From Campylobacter showae CSUNSWCD (GTDB taxonomy: Bacteria; Campylobacterota; Campylobacteria; Campylobacterales; Campylobacteraceae), in contig NZ_AMZQ01000005.1 in the NCBI RefSeq assembly GCF_000313615.1, forward strand, positions 62,001-126,000: DNA of 64,000 nucleotides, written 5' to 3'. The translations under genes and the position numbers were made by a program. The notes beneath the pieces are model-generated. The model searched no databases. It saw only the letters and a program-made list of their open reading frames with translations, and was not told the DNA's origin. How positions within the stretch are numbered: the first letter of the stretch is position 1; every line of letters starts with the position of its first letter. Positions 53,069 through 62,529 of this stretch are shown here, piece after piece.

Positions 53069-55277
53069 ATATGAAATTTCAGGCCTTGTTCAAGGTGTGG
53101 GTTTTCGCCCTTTTGTTTATAATCTAGCCCTTAAATTCGGCCTAGCAGGCGAAATTTATAACGACGACGAGGGCGTAAAACTAACGCTTTGCGGCTCACA
53201 CGAGCAGATAGAAGAGTTTGAAAAAGCTCTGTATGAGGAGCTGCCAAGCCTCGCTCGTATCGACGAGATGCGAAAAACCGAGCTAGCGGACGTAAAATTT
53301 GATGACTTTCAGATAGTCGCCTCAAAATCAGCCAAAAAACACGCGCCTATCTTGCCTGATTTTGCCCTCTGCGCAGACTGCGAGCGCGAGTTTCACGATC
53401 CCGCAGACCCGAGGTATCATTATCCTTTTATCAACTGCACCAACTGCGGCCCGAGGTTTTCTATCATCAAGTCCCTGCCTTACGACCGCGCAAACACGAC
53501 GATGAACGCGTTTAAGATGTGCGAATTTTGCGAGGGCGAATACAAAAATCCGCTAAATCGCCGCTATCACGCCCAGCCCGTTTCATGCCCAAACTGCGGG
53601 CCTAGGCTTGCCTTAAAAGACAAATTCGGGCGGGTTTTAGCGCAGGATAATGAAAGCGCAAAGCAGGCCGCGTATCTCATAAACGAGGGTAAAATTTTAG
53701 CCGTCAAAGGGCTTGGCGGATTTCATCTGATGTGCCGCCTAGATGAGGATACGGTAGGGCTGCTAAGAGAGCGCAAAAAGCGGCCTAAAAAGCCATTTGC
53801 CGTGATGTGTAAAGACCTAGCGCGCGCTAAAAAATACGCTCAAATTTCGCCCGAAGAACAGCGTCTTTTAAGCTCGAATTTAAAACCGATCGTCGTTTTG
53901 CAAAGCTTGCCTGGCGCGCCGGTTCCCTCAAATTTAGCGCCGGGACTCAATAAAATCGGCATATTTTTGCCATACACGGGCGTTCATCTTTTGCTTTTTG
54001 AGTACCTAGAGGGCGACGTTATCGCCACCTCGGCCAACGTCTCTGGCGAGCCCATCATCTATGGCGAAAAAGACCTGCGAGAAAAGCTGGGCGGCGTGAT
54101 AGATTTTTATCTGGATAACGACCGAGAGATCCACTCGCCAAGCGATGATAGTATCGCGTTTGTGGCAGACGGCGAGCCCATTTTTATCCGAACTAGCCGC
54201 GGCTTGCATCCCAAATTTATCCGCACGAAATTTAAGAGCGAAAAGACCGTTTTAGCCGTCGGAGCCGAGCTAAAAAATCAGTTTGCGATCTTTAAAGACG
54301 GCGAGCTGATGATAAGCCCGTATATCGGCGATCTAAAAAACGTCGCGACCTATGAGCGGTTTTGCGCACTAATCAAGCTTTTTAGCGAGATTTACGAGCT
54401 AAAATTTGACGAGATCGTAGCCGACTTGCATCCGCATTTTTTAAATTTGAAATGGGCGCGCGAGTATGCCGCGAATTTTGGCTCAAAAATCACGCAGATT
54501 CAGCATCATCACGCACACTTGCTTTCGGTGATTTTAGAAAACGATCTGGACGCAAATCGCGAGTATCTGGGCTTTTGCTTTGACGGCACGGGATACGGCG
54601 CGGATGGGAGCGTCTGGGGCGGAGAGATCCTAAAAGTGCGCGGCAAAGAGTACGAGCGGGTTTGTAAATTTGATGAAATTTTGCTAATCGGCGGCGAAGC
54701 TAGCGTAAAAAATATCTGGCAGATTGCTTATGCCGCGATTTTAAAATATGATTTGGAGTGCGAGGCGGAGGCGTTTTTGGCCAAATTTGAGCCAGCCAAG
54801 CTAAAAAATCTAAAAATCCTGCACGAAAAGCAAATAAATTGCGTCAAAACCAGCTCGCTTGGGCGCATTTTCGATGCGTTTGCGGCCGTGATCCTAGGGC
54901 TTGATAGCATCAGCTACGAGGGTGAGGCGGGAATGAGCTTAGAAGCGCTCTACGACGCAAATTTAGACGCTTGCTATGAGTTTGAGATTAGAAGTGACAA
55001 AATTTGCTTTAAAGAAGCCTTTAAAAGAGCTTTAAAAGACGATGCTAAAACAGCTGCGACGGGCTTTATAAAAGGGCTGGCAAAGCTCGTAACAGACGTA
55101 GCTTGCGCGCAGGCAAACGACATCTTGCTCGCAGGCGGAGTCTTTCAAAATAAAGCCTTGCTTGAAAATGTAATTTTAATTCTTAAGCAAAAAGGTAAAA
55201 AGTATTACATAAATAAGAACTTTTCGTCAAACGACTCTTCGGTAGCTATCGGTCAGATCGCGCTTACATTAATTTAA
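53052..55277 (+). CDS. hypF: Carbamoyltransferase of hydrogenase cyanide ligand synthesis
   Basis: Uses carbamoyl phosphate and ATP to carbamoylate the C-terminal cysteine of HypE, the first step to the CN ligands. 741 residues, domains in order: acylphosphatase (GLVQGVGFRPFVYN, 11-24), two zinc fingers (Cys107, 110, 129, 132 and Cys157, 160, 179, 182), YrdC-like nucleotide domain (GKILAVKGLGGFHLM near 217-231) and Kae1-like C-terminal domain with the metal-binding pair in IQHHHAHLLSV and the LAGGVFQNKALLEN stretch. TTG 53052 is the start, since it yields KRCFKYEISGLVQG; overlaps hydE by 17 bp. Confidence 0.95.
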   Translation: MKRCFKYEISGLVQGVGFRPFVYNLALKFGLAGEIYNDDEGVKLTLCGSHEQIEEFEKALYEELPSLARIDEMRKTELADVKFDDFQIVASKSAKKHAPILPDFALCADCEREFHDPADPRYHYPFINCTNCGPRFSIIKSLPYDRANTTMNAFKMCEFCEGEYKNPLNRRYHAQPVSCPNCGPRLALKDKFGRVLAQDNESAKQAAYLINEGKILAVKGLGGFHLMCRLDEDTVGLLRERKKRPKKPFAVMCKDLARAKKYAQISPEEQRLLSSNLKPIVVLQSLPGAPVPSNLAPGLNKIGIFLPYTGVHLLLFEYLEGDVIATSANVSGEPIIYGEKDLREKLGGVIDFYLDNDREIHSPSDDSIAFVADGEPIFIRTSRGLHPKFIRTKFKSEKTVLAVGAELKNQFAIFKDGELMISPYIGDLKNVATYERFCALIKLFSEIYELKFDEIVADLHPHFLNLKWAREYAANFGSKITQIQHHHAHLLSVILENDLDANREYLGFCFDGTGYGADGSVWGGEILKVRGKEYERVCKFDEILLIGGEASVKNIWQIAYAAILKYDLECEAEAFLAKFEPAKLKNLKILHEKQINCVKTSSLGRIFDAFAAVILGLDSISYEGEAGMSLEALYDANLDACYEFEIRSDKICFKEAFKRALKDDAKTAATGFIKGLAKLVTDVACAQANDILLAGGVFQNKALLENVILILKQKGKKYYINKNFSSNDSSVAIGQIALTLI

Positions 55278-55294
55278 ATTAAAGTTTTCTGATG

Positions 55295-55300
55295 TATAAT
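55295..55300 (+). promoter_or_regulatory. nikR -10 box
   Basis: TATAAT at 55295-55300 in GATGTATAATATT, 28 bp before the nikR ATG. A good Campylobacter -10. It lets nikR be read independently of hypF. Confidence 0.65.
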
Positions 55301-55328
55301 ATTTAATAATTTCTTTAAGGAGGCAGCG

Positions 55329-55742
55329 ATGGAAAACATCATAAGATTCAGCGTCTCATTGCCTAAGCAGTTATTAGACGAACTCGACAATAAAATAGGC
55401 GCTCAGGGCTATGCTTCAAGAAGCGAATTTACTCGCGATCTGATTAGGGAAAAAATAGTAAATGACAGCTGGAAGGATGCCGACGAAGATCTCATCGGCG
55501 TTTTGACGCTCATTTATTTGCACCACCAAAACGACCTCGTCGTGAAAATGATGGACATCGAACACCAGGCAAATTTGCACATCGCCTGCACGACTCACGT
55601 CCACATAGATCACGACAACTGCCTCGAGACTCTGATACTGCGCGGTAAAGCGGGAGCTATCGAGAAATTTTCCGAAAAAATGGGCGGACTAAAAGGGGTT
55701 AAATTTTCAAAACTAACCAAGGCCGCCGTCCCACACTCGTAA
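55329..55742 (+). CDS. nikR: Nickel-responsive regulator NikR
   Basis: Ribbon-helix-helix repressor, 137 residues. N-terminal ribbon [22 protein letters not shown] and helices (about 1-45) bind DNA; the C-terminal ACT-like domain tetramerises. The high-affinity Ni ligands of the E. coli protein (His76, His87, His89, Cys95) are matched in spacing by His79, His90, His92 and Cys98 here ([18 protein letters not shown]). Between the hydABCDE-hypF block and hypBCDEA, so it is placed to tune nickel uptake or hydrogenase genes. Its targets are not determinable here. Ribosome site AAGGAGGCAGCG is strong. Confidence 0.94.
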   Translation: MENIIRFSVSLPKQLLDELDNKIGAQGYASRSEFTRDLIREKIVNDSWKDADEDLIGVLTLIYLHHQNDLVVKMMDIEHQANLHIACTTHVHIDHDNCLETLILRGKAGAIEKFSEKMGGLKGVKFSKLTKAAVPHS

Positions 55743-55872
55743 CGCTTAAAATGCGGGCAAGCTTGATAAGCCATATCAAATTTGCCCGCAAAAGTCTCTC
55801 TTTTATCACGCATTTATCTCTTTAACGCTAAAATTATCAGGATTCATCACTATTTTTATTTCAAGGTTAAAT

Positions 55873-57057
55873 TTGAAACATATCTCTTTTAAAAATTTCG
55901 TCCAAAACGAGGCTAGTTCGGGTATTTTGCTCATACTTGCCGCGATTTTTGCGATGATATTTCAAAACGGCTTTTTAAGCGAATTTTACAACTCCTTTTT
56001 GCGCATAAATATGGGCGTGGTTTTTGGCGAATTTAGCCTGCAAAAGCCGCTTATTTTGTGGGTAAACGACGGGCTCATGGCGGTTTTTTTCTTTCTTTTG
56101 GGGCTTGAGCTAAAGCGCGAGATAGTCGAGGGCGAGATGCGAAATCCCGCTCAGATCGTGCTACCTATCGTAGGTGCGGCAGGCGGTATCGTCATGCCCG
56201 CGCTCGTTTTTTACGCGTTTAACCACGCCGATGCTTTCGCGCTAAAAGGCTGGGCTATCCCGACTGCGACGGATACGGCGTTTGCGCTGGGGCTTATAAT
56301 GATCCTTGGTAAAAGAGTGCCGGCGAGTCTTAAAATTTTTCTCGTGACGCTCTCTATCATCGACGACGTTTGCGCGATTTTGATAATGGCGATATTTTAC
56401 AGCGGACATCTATCTGCTGTATCGTTTATGGTTGCCGGAGCGGCTACTTTGGGGCTTTTAGCCTTAAATTTAGCCGGCGTAAATAAAAAAGCCTGCTACA
56501 TGATTTTGGGCATTATCCTTTGGGTGAGCGTGCTAAAATCAGGCGTGCACGCGACGCTAGCGGGCGTCGTGGCGGCATTTTTCATACCGCTTAAGGCAAA
56601 AGACGGCGAGGGCTCGATGCTAAAACAGATCGAGTACGACTTGCACGGTTACGTCGCCTTTTTCGTGCTGCCGGTGTTTGCCTTTGTAAACGCTGGTATC
56701 TCGCTAAAAGGCATCGGACTGGAGCAGATTTTCCACCCCGTGTCGCTAGGCGTCATACTGGGGCTGTTTGCGGGCAAGCAGCTTGGGGTATTTGGATTTT
56801 GCTTTCTTGCGATCAAATTTAAGCTAGCAAAGCTACCAAAATACTGCAACCTTGCGCAGTTTTACGGCCTTTGCTTGCTTACCGGTATCGGCTTTACGAT
56901 GAGTCTTTTTATAAATTCGCTTTCCTATCACGACACCTATGAGTTTGCATACGCCGATAAGCTAGCCGTGCTAATCGCATCGGTGATCTCGGGTGCGGCG
57001 GGCTATGCGGTGCTCTACTGGGCAGGGCGACACAGGATAATGAAATGCGTGGAGTAG
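55873..57057 (+). CDS. nhaA: Na+/H+ antiporter NhaA
   Basis: Exchanges cytoplasmic Na+ or Li+ for protons and sets pH and sodium homeostasis. 394 residues, twelve transmembrane segments. TM4/TM5 core PTATDTAFALGLIMILGKRVP and the two essential aspartates in IIDDVCAILIMA are intact. TTG start fits the family N-terminus LKHISFKNFVQNEASSGILL. Starts the plus-strand block nhaA - DUF2157 - GDYXXLXY that separates nikR from hypB. C. jejuni relatives also have NhaA; no specific link to hydrogenase is known. Confidence 0.95.
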   Translation: MKHISFKNFVQNEASSGILLILAAIFAMIFQNGFLSEFYNSFLRINMGVVFGEFSLQKPLILWVNDGLMAVFFFLLGLELKREIVEGEMRNPAQIVLPIVGAAGGIVMPALVFYAFNHADAFALKGWAIPTATDTAFALGLIMILGKRVPASLKIFLVTLSIIDDVCAILIMAIFYSGHLSAVSFMVAGAATLGLLALNLAGVNKKACYMILGIILWVSVLKSGVHATLAGVVAAFFIPLKAKDGEGSMLKQIEYDLHGYVAFFVLPVFAFVNAGISLKGIGLEQIFHPVSLGVILGLFAGKQLGVFGFCFLAIKFKLAKLPKYCNLAQFYGLCLLTGIGFTMSLFINSLSYHDTYEFAYADKLAVLIASVISGAAGYAVLYWAGRHRIMKCVE

Positions 57058-57061
57058 AAAA

Positions 57062-58345
57062 ATGATGATATTTCATAAAAATTTTCTCGCGGACGAGCTT
57101 ACGAAATGGCGAGAGGACGGGCTAATAAGCGACGAGGCGGCGCGCAAGATAGCTGCTAGATACGATATAGATTTATCGGGCGCAAACGAGCGGCGAAGCT
57201 TTATATTAAAGCTCGTAGCATATTTGTTTTTGGCGCTTTCGCTATTTACGCTTGTAGGCGCAAACTGGGAGGAGCTGCCGCGCGCTGTGAGGCTAATCAT
57301 AGTACTTGGCATACTCGCGGCGGTAAATTTTAGCGGAGTTTTGGCGCAAAAAAACGGTAAAGAGACGCAGGCTACGACGCTGTTTTTCCTGGGTAACTTC
57401 TGCTACGGCGCGGCGATCGTTTTAGTCGCGCAAATTTACCATCTAGGCGAGCATATGCCAAACGGCGTGCTGCTGTGGGCGGTCGGAGCTTTGGCGCTCG
57501 GACTTGCTACGCGCAAATCCATCATCACGCTTCAGGCTCTTATTTTAGGGCTTGTTTGGTTTTTGATGGAGTTTGAGTTTAGCGGCGTTTCGCACGGATT
57601 TTTGCTATTTATCGTAGCTTCGGCTGCGGTGCTTTGGCGCGACGATTCGCGGCTGCTTACGGGCGCGCTTTTTGCTAGCGTGTTTACTTATATCGTATCT
57701 TTCGTGCTTTACGAGCGGTATTTTATGACGGATTTGCGCGTGGACGACGCGTTTTACGGCGTTCATTTTTTTGCGCTTAGCTACTGCTTGCTAGCCGTTT
57801 GCGCTTCGTTTTTGCTTGAGAGGGTGGGTAAATTTGAACTCGCGTTTTATCTCAAAACCGTCGGCATCGTCTGCGGCGCTGGCATCTTGTGTTTTGATAT
57901 GTCGCTTTACGAGGACTTGCATTTTTCGCGTCCGTGGTCTTACGGCGCCCAGAATTACGAAAATGTTTTAAACGGCGTTACATTTTTAAAAAGCGTGTTT
58001 GGAGCGTTGTTTACGGCTTTTTGCGCGGCCTCTTTGGGACTTGCGTTTTACTTTAAAAAATATGCCGCCGCAACAGTCGGAGCGCTTTTACTGGCGCTAC
58101 CGTTTATCTTAGACGCGTTTGCGGGCTACGAGGAGGGCGTGTTTTCGCTCATCGGCGTTTGCGTCGCAGTCACTCTTATAAAGCAAAATAATATGAAATT
58201 TGGCATCGCGCTCATCTTTTGGGTGGCGTTTGTGCGATATGTCGATCTAGTTGGTGATTACGTCAGTGCTAGCGCGCTGTTTTTGGTATTTGCGCTGGTG
58301 GTGCTCGGGGTATCTAGGATCTCTAAAAAAAGGAGCGCGAGATGA
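57062..58345 (+). CDS. DUF2157 polytopic membrane protein
   Basis: 427 residues. N-terminal soluble segment (about 1-45, LADELTKWREDGLISDEAARKIAARYDI) is the DUF2157 signature, followed by about twelve closely spaced hydrophobic helices. It lies 4 bp after nhaA and overlaps the next gene by 4 bp (ATGA). DUF2157 and GDYXXLXY proteins commonly occur as pairs, so they probably act together, but the activity is not known. Suggested roles in the cell envelope are speculative. Confidence 0.85.
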   Translation: MMIFHKNFLADELTKWREDGLISDEAARKIAARYDIDLSGANERRSFILKLVAYLFLALSLFTLVGANWEELPRAVRLIIVLGILAAVNFSGVLAQKNGKETQATTLFFLGNFCYGAAIVLVAQIYHLGEHMPNGVLLWAVGALALGLATRKSIITLQALILGLVWFLMEFEFSGVSHGFLLFIVASAAVLWRDDSRLLTGALFASVFTYIVSFVLYERYFMTDLRVDDAFYGVHFFALSYCLLAVCASFLLERVGKFELAFYLKTVGIVCGAGILCFDMSLYEDLHFSRPWSYGAQNYENVLNGVTFLKSVFGALFTAFCAASLGLAFYFKKYAAATVGALLLALPFILDAFAGYEEGVFSLIGVCVAVTLIKQNNMKFGIALIFWVAFVRYVDLVGDYVSASALFLVFALVVLGVSRISKKRSAR

Positions 58346-58869
58346 AACTAAAGCTGATTTTTGCCGCCGCGGTATTTCAAATTTTAGCCGTGATCGCGAT
58401 GCTTGCGTATGCGTATGCGCCGATATATTTTGGCAAAGAGATCTTGCTGCAAACTACTCTTTACGATCCGCGCGATATGCTTCGAGGCGATTACGTGCGC
58501 CTTAGCTACGGCTTTGCGGGCGTTTACGAGCTGGACAAAAGAGACTCAAATTTGAGCAAAAGGCAGCAGCTGCACGGTAGTAAAATTTACGCTATCTTAA
58601 AGCAGGACAAAGACGGCAGGTATAAATTTGACCAATATAGCTTCGAGCGGCCTAGCGGCGGGACGTTTTTAGCGGGCAGAGTTGATTATAATACCGCAAA
58701 TTTCGGTATAGAGGCCTTTTTCATGCCACCTAAAAAGGCGCAGCAGATGGAGCGAGATATGATGGAGTTTAACGCCACCGCCGTAATTAGCGTGATGGAT
58801 AACGGCAAAGCTCGCATCAAAGATATCGTGCTAGAAAAATCAAACGCGGGCGAGTCTAGCAAGCATTAA
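58342..58869 (+). CDS. GDYXXLXY-motif protein
   Basis: 175 residues with one N-terminal membrane helix (about 4-25) and a periplasmic domain. The family motif is exact: DMLRGDYVRLSYGF (GDY-VR-L-S-Y). Further conserved portions are GGTFLAGRVDYN and FGIEAFFMPP. Directly follows DUF2157 with a 4-bp overlap. Family members are always small membrane-anchored and linked to DUF2157; their biochemical function is unknown. Confidence 0.88.
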   Translation: MKLKLIFAAAVFQILAVIAMLAYAYAPIYFGKEILLQTTLYDPRDMLRGDYVRLSYGFAGVYELDKRDSNLSKRQQLHGSKIYAILKQDKDGRYKFDQYSFERPSGGTFLAGRVDYNTANFGIEAFFMPPKKAQQMERDMMEFNATAVISVMDNGKARIKDIVLEKSNAGESSKH

Positions 58870-59107
58870 ATTTATCGGCAAAGAGGAGCTAAATTTGATT
58901 TGGTTTATCTGAACTCAAATTTAGCCTAGTGCTTCAAATTTAACGCGGCTTAAATTTGAGTCAAATTTGACCCACCTCGCCGCTACCGTAAAAATCTCAA
59001 AATATAAATAAAATGCAACGAAATAATATCCGCAAGGTATGAAACTAAAGCGAGATTTTAACATCTAAGAGTATAATAACCCCAAAAAATCGCTAAGGAG
59101 AAACAAA
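58870..59107. other. Promoter region of the hyp operon
   Basis: 238 bp without a gene. Its left half is packed with AAATTT/TCAAATTTGA words. TATAAT at 59072-59077 is a clean -10, 31 bp before the hypB ATG, with ribosome site AAGGAGAAAC. A half-site GTATGA (about 59037-59042) matches one half of the E. coli NikR operator, but no partner half-site is visible. Confidence 0.6.
59072..59077 (+). promoter_or_regulatory. hypB -10 box
   Basis: TATAAT in AGAGTATAATAACC, 31 bp before the hypB ATG. No clear -35 is visible; typical for Campylobacter. Should drive hypBCDEA. Confidence 0.7.
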
Positions 59108-59914
59108 ATGTGTAAAGATTGCGGATGCTCGCTGGGTGGGCACGACCACACCCACACTCATGCTGACGGCACGACTCACTCGCACGCTCACGATCACGGC
59201 GCCGAACACGGACACGGCGCGGCTCACGAGCATAGCCACGGCCACGCGCACCCTGCGCTAAACGAGAGCAAAACGGTCGAAGTTATAACGAAAATTTTAT
59301 CCCAAAACGACGAAGAGGCCGCGCACAACCGCGCTCACTTGGACGAGCACGGGATTTTATGCATAAATCTCATGAGCAGCCCCGGCAGCGGCAAAACAAC
59401 GCTACTAGAAGCCACGATAAAAAGCGGTAAATTTAAAATCGGCGTCGTCGAGGGCGATCTAGAAACCAACCAAGACGCCGACCGCATTATAAAAGCTGGC
59501 GGCAAAGCCCACCAAATCACGACCGGGCAGGCATGTCATCTCGATGCCTTTATGGTGCACGAGGGGCTTCATCATCTGCCACTAGAGGGCCTTGATATAG
59601 TTTTCGTTGAAAACGTCGGCAACCTCGTTTGCCCGGCTAGCTACGACGTGGGCTCGCACTTTAACGTCGTGCTGCTATCAGTACCTGAAGGCGACGACAA
59701 GGTAGCTAAATACCCCGTGATGTTTCGCGCCGCCGATCTCATCGTGATAACCAAAACTTCGCTGTTGCCGCATTTTGAATTTGACGTGAAAAAAGTCGTC
59801 AAAGAGGCTCGCAAGCTAAATCCGAAGGTTGATGTAATCGAGCTAGACGCAAAAACGGGCGAAGGTATGGAGAAGTGGCTAAATTTCTTAAAATTTAAAA
59901 AAGAGCTTAGATAA
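59108..59914 (+). CDS. hypB: Hydrogenase nickel-insertion GTPase HypB
   Basis: GTPase that delivers nickel to the hydrogenase large subunit with HypA; often also needed for urease. 268 residues. N-terminal CKDCGC high-affinity Ni site, then 15 histidines between residues 12 and 48, a nickel storage tail. G domain with SSPGSGKTTLLE (P-loop), EGDLETNQDADRI, switch regions, and ITKTSLLP. The Zn/Ni Cys-His site is at TTGQACHLDAFM. ATG has AAGGAGAAAC. The stop shares a base with hypC (TAATG). Confidence 0.96.
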   Translation: MCKDCGCSLGGHDHTHTHADGTTHSHAHDHGAEHGHGAAHEHSHGHAHPALNESKTVEVITKILSQNDEEAAHNRAHLDEHGILCINLMSSPGSGKTTLLEATIKSGKFKIGVVEGDLETNQDADRIIKAGGKAHQITTGQACHLDAFMVHEGLHHLPLEGLDIVFVENVGNLVCPASYDVGSHFNVVLLSVPEGDDKVAKYPVMFRAADLIVITKTSLLPHFEFDVKKVVKEARKLNPKVDVIELDAKTGEGMEKWLNFLKFKKELR

Positions 59915-60228
59915 TGTGCCTCTCAATCCCTTCAAAAGTGGTCTCAATCGACGAAGATAACGTCGCTACCGTCGAGACGCTAGGCGTGAGTCGCCGCGTG
60001 AGCCTCGATCTCATCGCCGAGCCCGTAGCCGTGGGCGAATACGTACTCATCCACGTCGGCTACGCGATGGAAAAAATCGATACGAAATTTGCACTAGAGA
60101 GTATCGAAATCTACCGCCAAATCGCCAAAGATATGCAAAGCGGCGAGATCAGCGCGGACGAGGGCGACGCGGGACTAAGCGCCATGCAAGCGGCGGCAAA
60201 TGAGCCAAACGCAAAGGAAAAAGCGTGA
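59914..60228 (+). CDS. hypC: Hydrogenase assembly chaperone HypC
   Basis: Small chaperone that carries the Fe(CN)2CO unit between HypD and HydB. 104 residues; N-terminal MCLSIPSKVVSI with Cys2, the residue that binds the complex, and the usual HVGYAMEKID C-terminal helix. A longer Ala-rich tail (about 75-104) is present. TAATG overlap with hypB and GTGA overlap with hypD show tight coupling. Confidence 0.95.
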   Translation: MCLSIPSKVVSIDEDNVATVETLGVSRRVSLDLIAEPVAVGEYVLIHVGYAMEKIDTKFALESIEIYRQIAKDMQSGEISADEGDAGLSAMQAAANEPNAKEKA

Positions 60229-61322
60229 ATCTAATCAATGATTTTCGCGATAAAGAGCTTATTTTAGCGCTTTCAAAACTCATAAAAAAAGAGAGCGTAA
60301 AACCGCTAAATATCATGGAAATTTGCGGGGGACATACGCACTCGATCATGAAATTTGGCCTACCTCAGCTAGTGGGCGAGCATATAAATTTCGTCCACGG
60401 CCCCGGCTGTCCCGTATGCGTGATGCCAAGGAGCCGCATAGATGAGGCGATAAAGCTAGCCCAGATGCCAGGCACCATCCTGTGCACTCTAGCCGATATG
60501 ATGAGAGTCCCGGGCTCAAACACCAGCCTGCAAAAGCTGCGTGGCGAAGGTTGTGACATCAGAGCACTATATAGCCCGCTAGACTGTATCAAAATCGCGC
60601 GCGAAAATCCCGAAAAGAGCGTGATATTTTTCGCGATCGGGTTTGAGACGACGACGCCTATGAGCGCAAATTTAGTCCAAAAGACGCTAGAACTCGGGCT
60701 AAAAAATCTATTTTTTCACATAAATCATGTTACCGTCCCCGCACCCGTGCGAGCGATCCTAAATGACAAAGACGTCAAGATCGACGCATTTTTGGGGCCT
60801 AGCCACGTGAGCGTGATCACGGGATATGGCATCTACGAGAGCATCGCGGCGGAGTATAAAAAACCTATCGCGGTTAGCGGGTTTGAACCGCTTGATCTGA
60901 TGGACGGTATCCTAAACCTCGTCCGCCAGCAAAACGCAGGCATGCACGAGGTCTATAACGAGTACGCCAGAGTCGTCACACGCGAGGGCAATCAAAAAGC
61001 AAAGTCGCTCATAGAGGAGTTTTTCGAGCCGTGCGACTTCTCGTGGCGCGGTCTTGGCGTGATCGCGCAAAGCGGTATGAAGCTGCGCTCCGAGTACGCC
61101 GAGCTTGACGCGAGGGTCAAATTTGACTGCAGCGTGCAAAGCAAAGGTGAGAGCAAGGCCTGTATCTGCCCTGAAATTTTACGCGGGCGAGCAAAGCCGT
61201 TTGACTGCAAAATTTTCGCCAAAGCCTGTACGCCAAAAACTCCCGTGGGCTCGTGTATGGTTTCTAGCGAGGGCGCGTGCGCGGCATACTACAAATACGG
61301 CGACGTCAAAAGCGCGGGCTAA
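60225..61322 (+). CDS. hypD: Hydrogenase Fe-S scaffold HypD
   Basis: Scaffold for assembling Fe(CN)2CO, with one [4Fe-4S] cluster. 365 residues. N-terminal MEICGGHTHSIMKFGLP and GPGCPVCVMP hold the cofactor-binding Cys and the redox pair; FFAIGFETTTPMSANLV is the second region. The C-terminal Cys cluster CICPEILRGRAKPFDC binds the Fe-S centre. GTG start at 60225 overlaps hypC (GTGA); 12 bp before the hypE start. Confidence 0.96.
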   Translation: MNLINDFRDKELILALSKLIKKESVKPLNIMEICGGHTHSIMKFGLPQLVGEHINFVHGPGCPVCVMPRSRIDEAIKLAQMPGTILCTLADMMRVPGSNTSLQKLRGEGCDIRALYSPLDCIKIARENPEKSVIFFAIGFETTTPMSANLVQKTLELGLKNLFFHINHVTVPAPVRAILNDKDVKIDAFLGPSHVSVITGYGIYESIAAEYKKPIAVSGFEPLDLMDGILNLVRQQNAGMHEVYNEYARVVTREGNQKAKSLIEEFFEPCDFSWRGLGVIAQSGMKLRSEYAELDARVKFDCSVQSKGESKACICPEILRGRAKPFDCKIFAKACTPKTPVGSCMVSSEGACAAYYKYGDVKSAG

Positions 61323-61334
61323 GAGGAGGCAAAT

Positions 61335-62384
61335 TTGAGCAAGATAATGCTAAGCCACGGCGGCGGCGGCGAGGAGATGAACTCGCTCATAAACGAGACG
61401 ATTTTTAGGATATTTGACAACGAAATTTTGCGCGAGAGCAACGACAGTGCGATACTAAATTTCAGCGATTTTCGCGCAGACGAAAACGCTGACGACTCGG
61501 CAAATTTGACGCCTAAATTTAACGGCAAGCTAGCCTTTAGCACCGATAGTTTCGTGGTTACGCCGATATTTTTTAACGGCGGCGACATCGGCAAGATCGC
61601 CGCATGCGGCACGATAAACGACCTAGTTATGGTGGGTGCCGAGGCAAAATACCTAAGCTGTGCGCTCATCGTCGAGGAGGGCCTAGAAATAGCCGAGCTA
61701 GAGCGCGTGCTAGGCTCGCTAGCCGCGGTCGCTCGCGAAAACGGCGTGCGGATAGTTTGCGGCGATACGAAGGTCGTGCCGCGTGGCAAATGCGATAAAA
61801 TTTTTATCAACACGAGCGGTATCGGCGAGATCGTCTGTGAGGGTGTGGAGCTAAAAAGCCTGCGCGCGGGCGCAAAGATCCTGGTCTCGGGCGACGTGGG
61901 CAGGCACGGCGCGGTGGTGCTGGCTAGCCGCGAGGAGCTCGATCTGCAAAGCGAGCTAAAAAGCGACTGCAAAGCGCTAGTGGGCGTGGTAAAGGCGCTG
62001 ATAGAAGGCGGCGTGAAGCCCCTTTGTATGCGCGACGCGACGCGCGGCGGACTCTCGGCGGTGCTAAACGAATGGGCGAAATTTAGCGGCCTAGACATCC
62101 TCGTGCGCGAGGAGGATATCAAGGTTAGCGACGAAGTAACTGGCGTTTGCGAGTTGTTTGGTTTTGAACCTTACGAGCTAGCAAACGAGGGTACCTTCGT
62201 GCTAGCCGTCGATGAAAAAGACGAGGCGCGCGCGCTTGAGATTTTACGCAAATTTGACGCTAACGCGGCTTTGATCGGCGAGATTTTATGTGCTGCAAAC
62301 GGCCGCGTCATCTTGCAAAACGCATACGGCTCGAAGCGCTTTTTAGAAGCGCCAAAGGGCGAGCTGTTGCCTCGAATATGCTAG
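61335..62384 (+). CDS. hypE: Hydrogenase maturation protein HypE
   Basis: PurM-like ATPase that dehydrates the thiocarbamate on its own C-terminus to thiocyanate, the CN donor. 349 residues; ends PRIC with acceptor Cys349 last. ATP-binding portion MLSHGGGGEEMNSLI, FSTDSFVVTPIFFNGGDIG and VCGDTKVVPRGKCD. Residues about 48-64 (ADENADDSANLTPKFNG) are an extra loop encoded by AAATTT words, absent from close relatives I can recall. TTG is the start, with AAGAGGAGG as ribosome site. HypF carbamoylates it. Confidence 0.95.
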   Translation: MSKIMLSHGGGGEEMNSLINETIFRIFDNEILRESNDSAILNFSDFRADENADDSANLTPKFNGKLAFSTDSFVVTPIFFNGGDIGKIAACGTINDLVMVGAEAKYLSCALIVEEGLEIAELERVLGSLAAVARENGVRIVCGDTKVVPRGKCDKIFINTSGIGEIVCEGVELKSLRAGAKILVSGDVGRHGAVVLASREELDLQSELKSDCKALVGVVKALIEGGVKPLCMRDATRGGLSAVLNEWAKFSGLDILVREEDIKVSDEVTGVCELFGFEPYELANEGTFVLAVDEKDEARALEILRKFDANAALIGEILCAANGRVILQNAYGSKRFLEAPKGELLPRIC

Positions 62385-62529
62385 GCTCGGCAATGGATAG
62401 ATCAAATTTAAGTGCGCAATATTTTTGGGCTTGTACGGCACGGGAGTCGGCTCGCAAAATTTATCAAATTTACGTCTTGAGTGCATCCGTGCAAATAAAA
62501 TCCGCTCCGTCCGCAATCAAGGAAATCCG
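62385..62529. other. 145-bp gap between hypE and hypA
   Basis: Unusually wide for this otherwise overlapping operon. Holds several AAATTT words. A frame that could extend hypA upstream (from 62425) has no family match, so the gap is probably untranslated. No promoter motif is clear. Confidence 0.45.
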
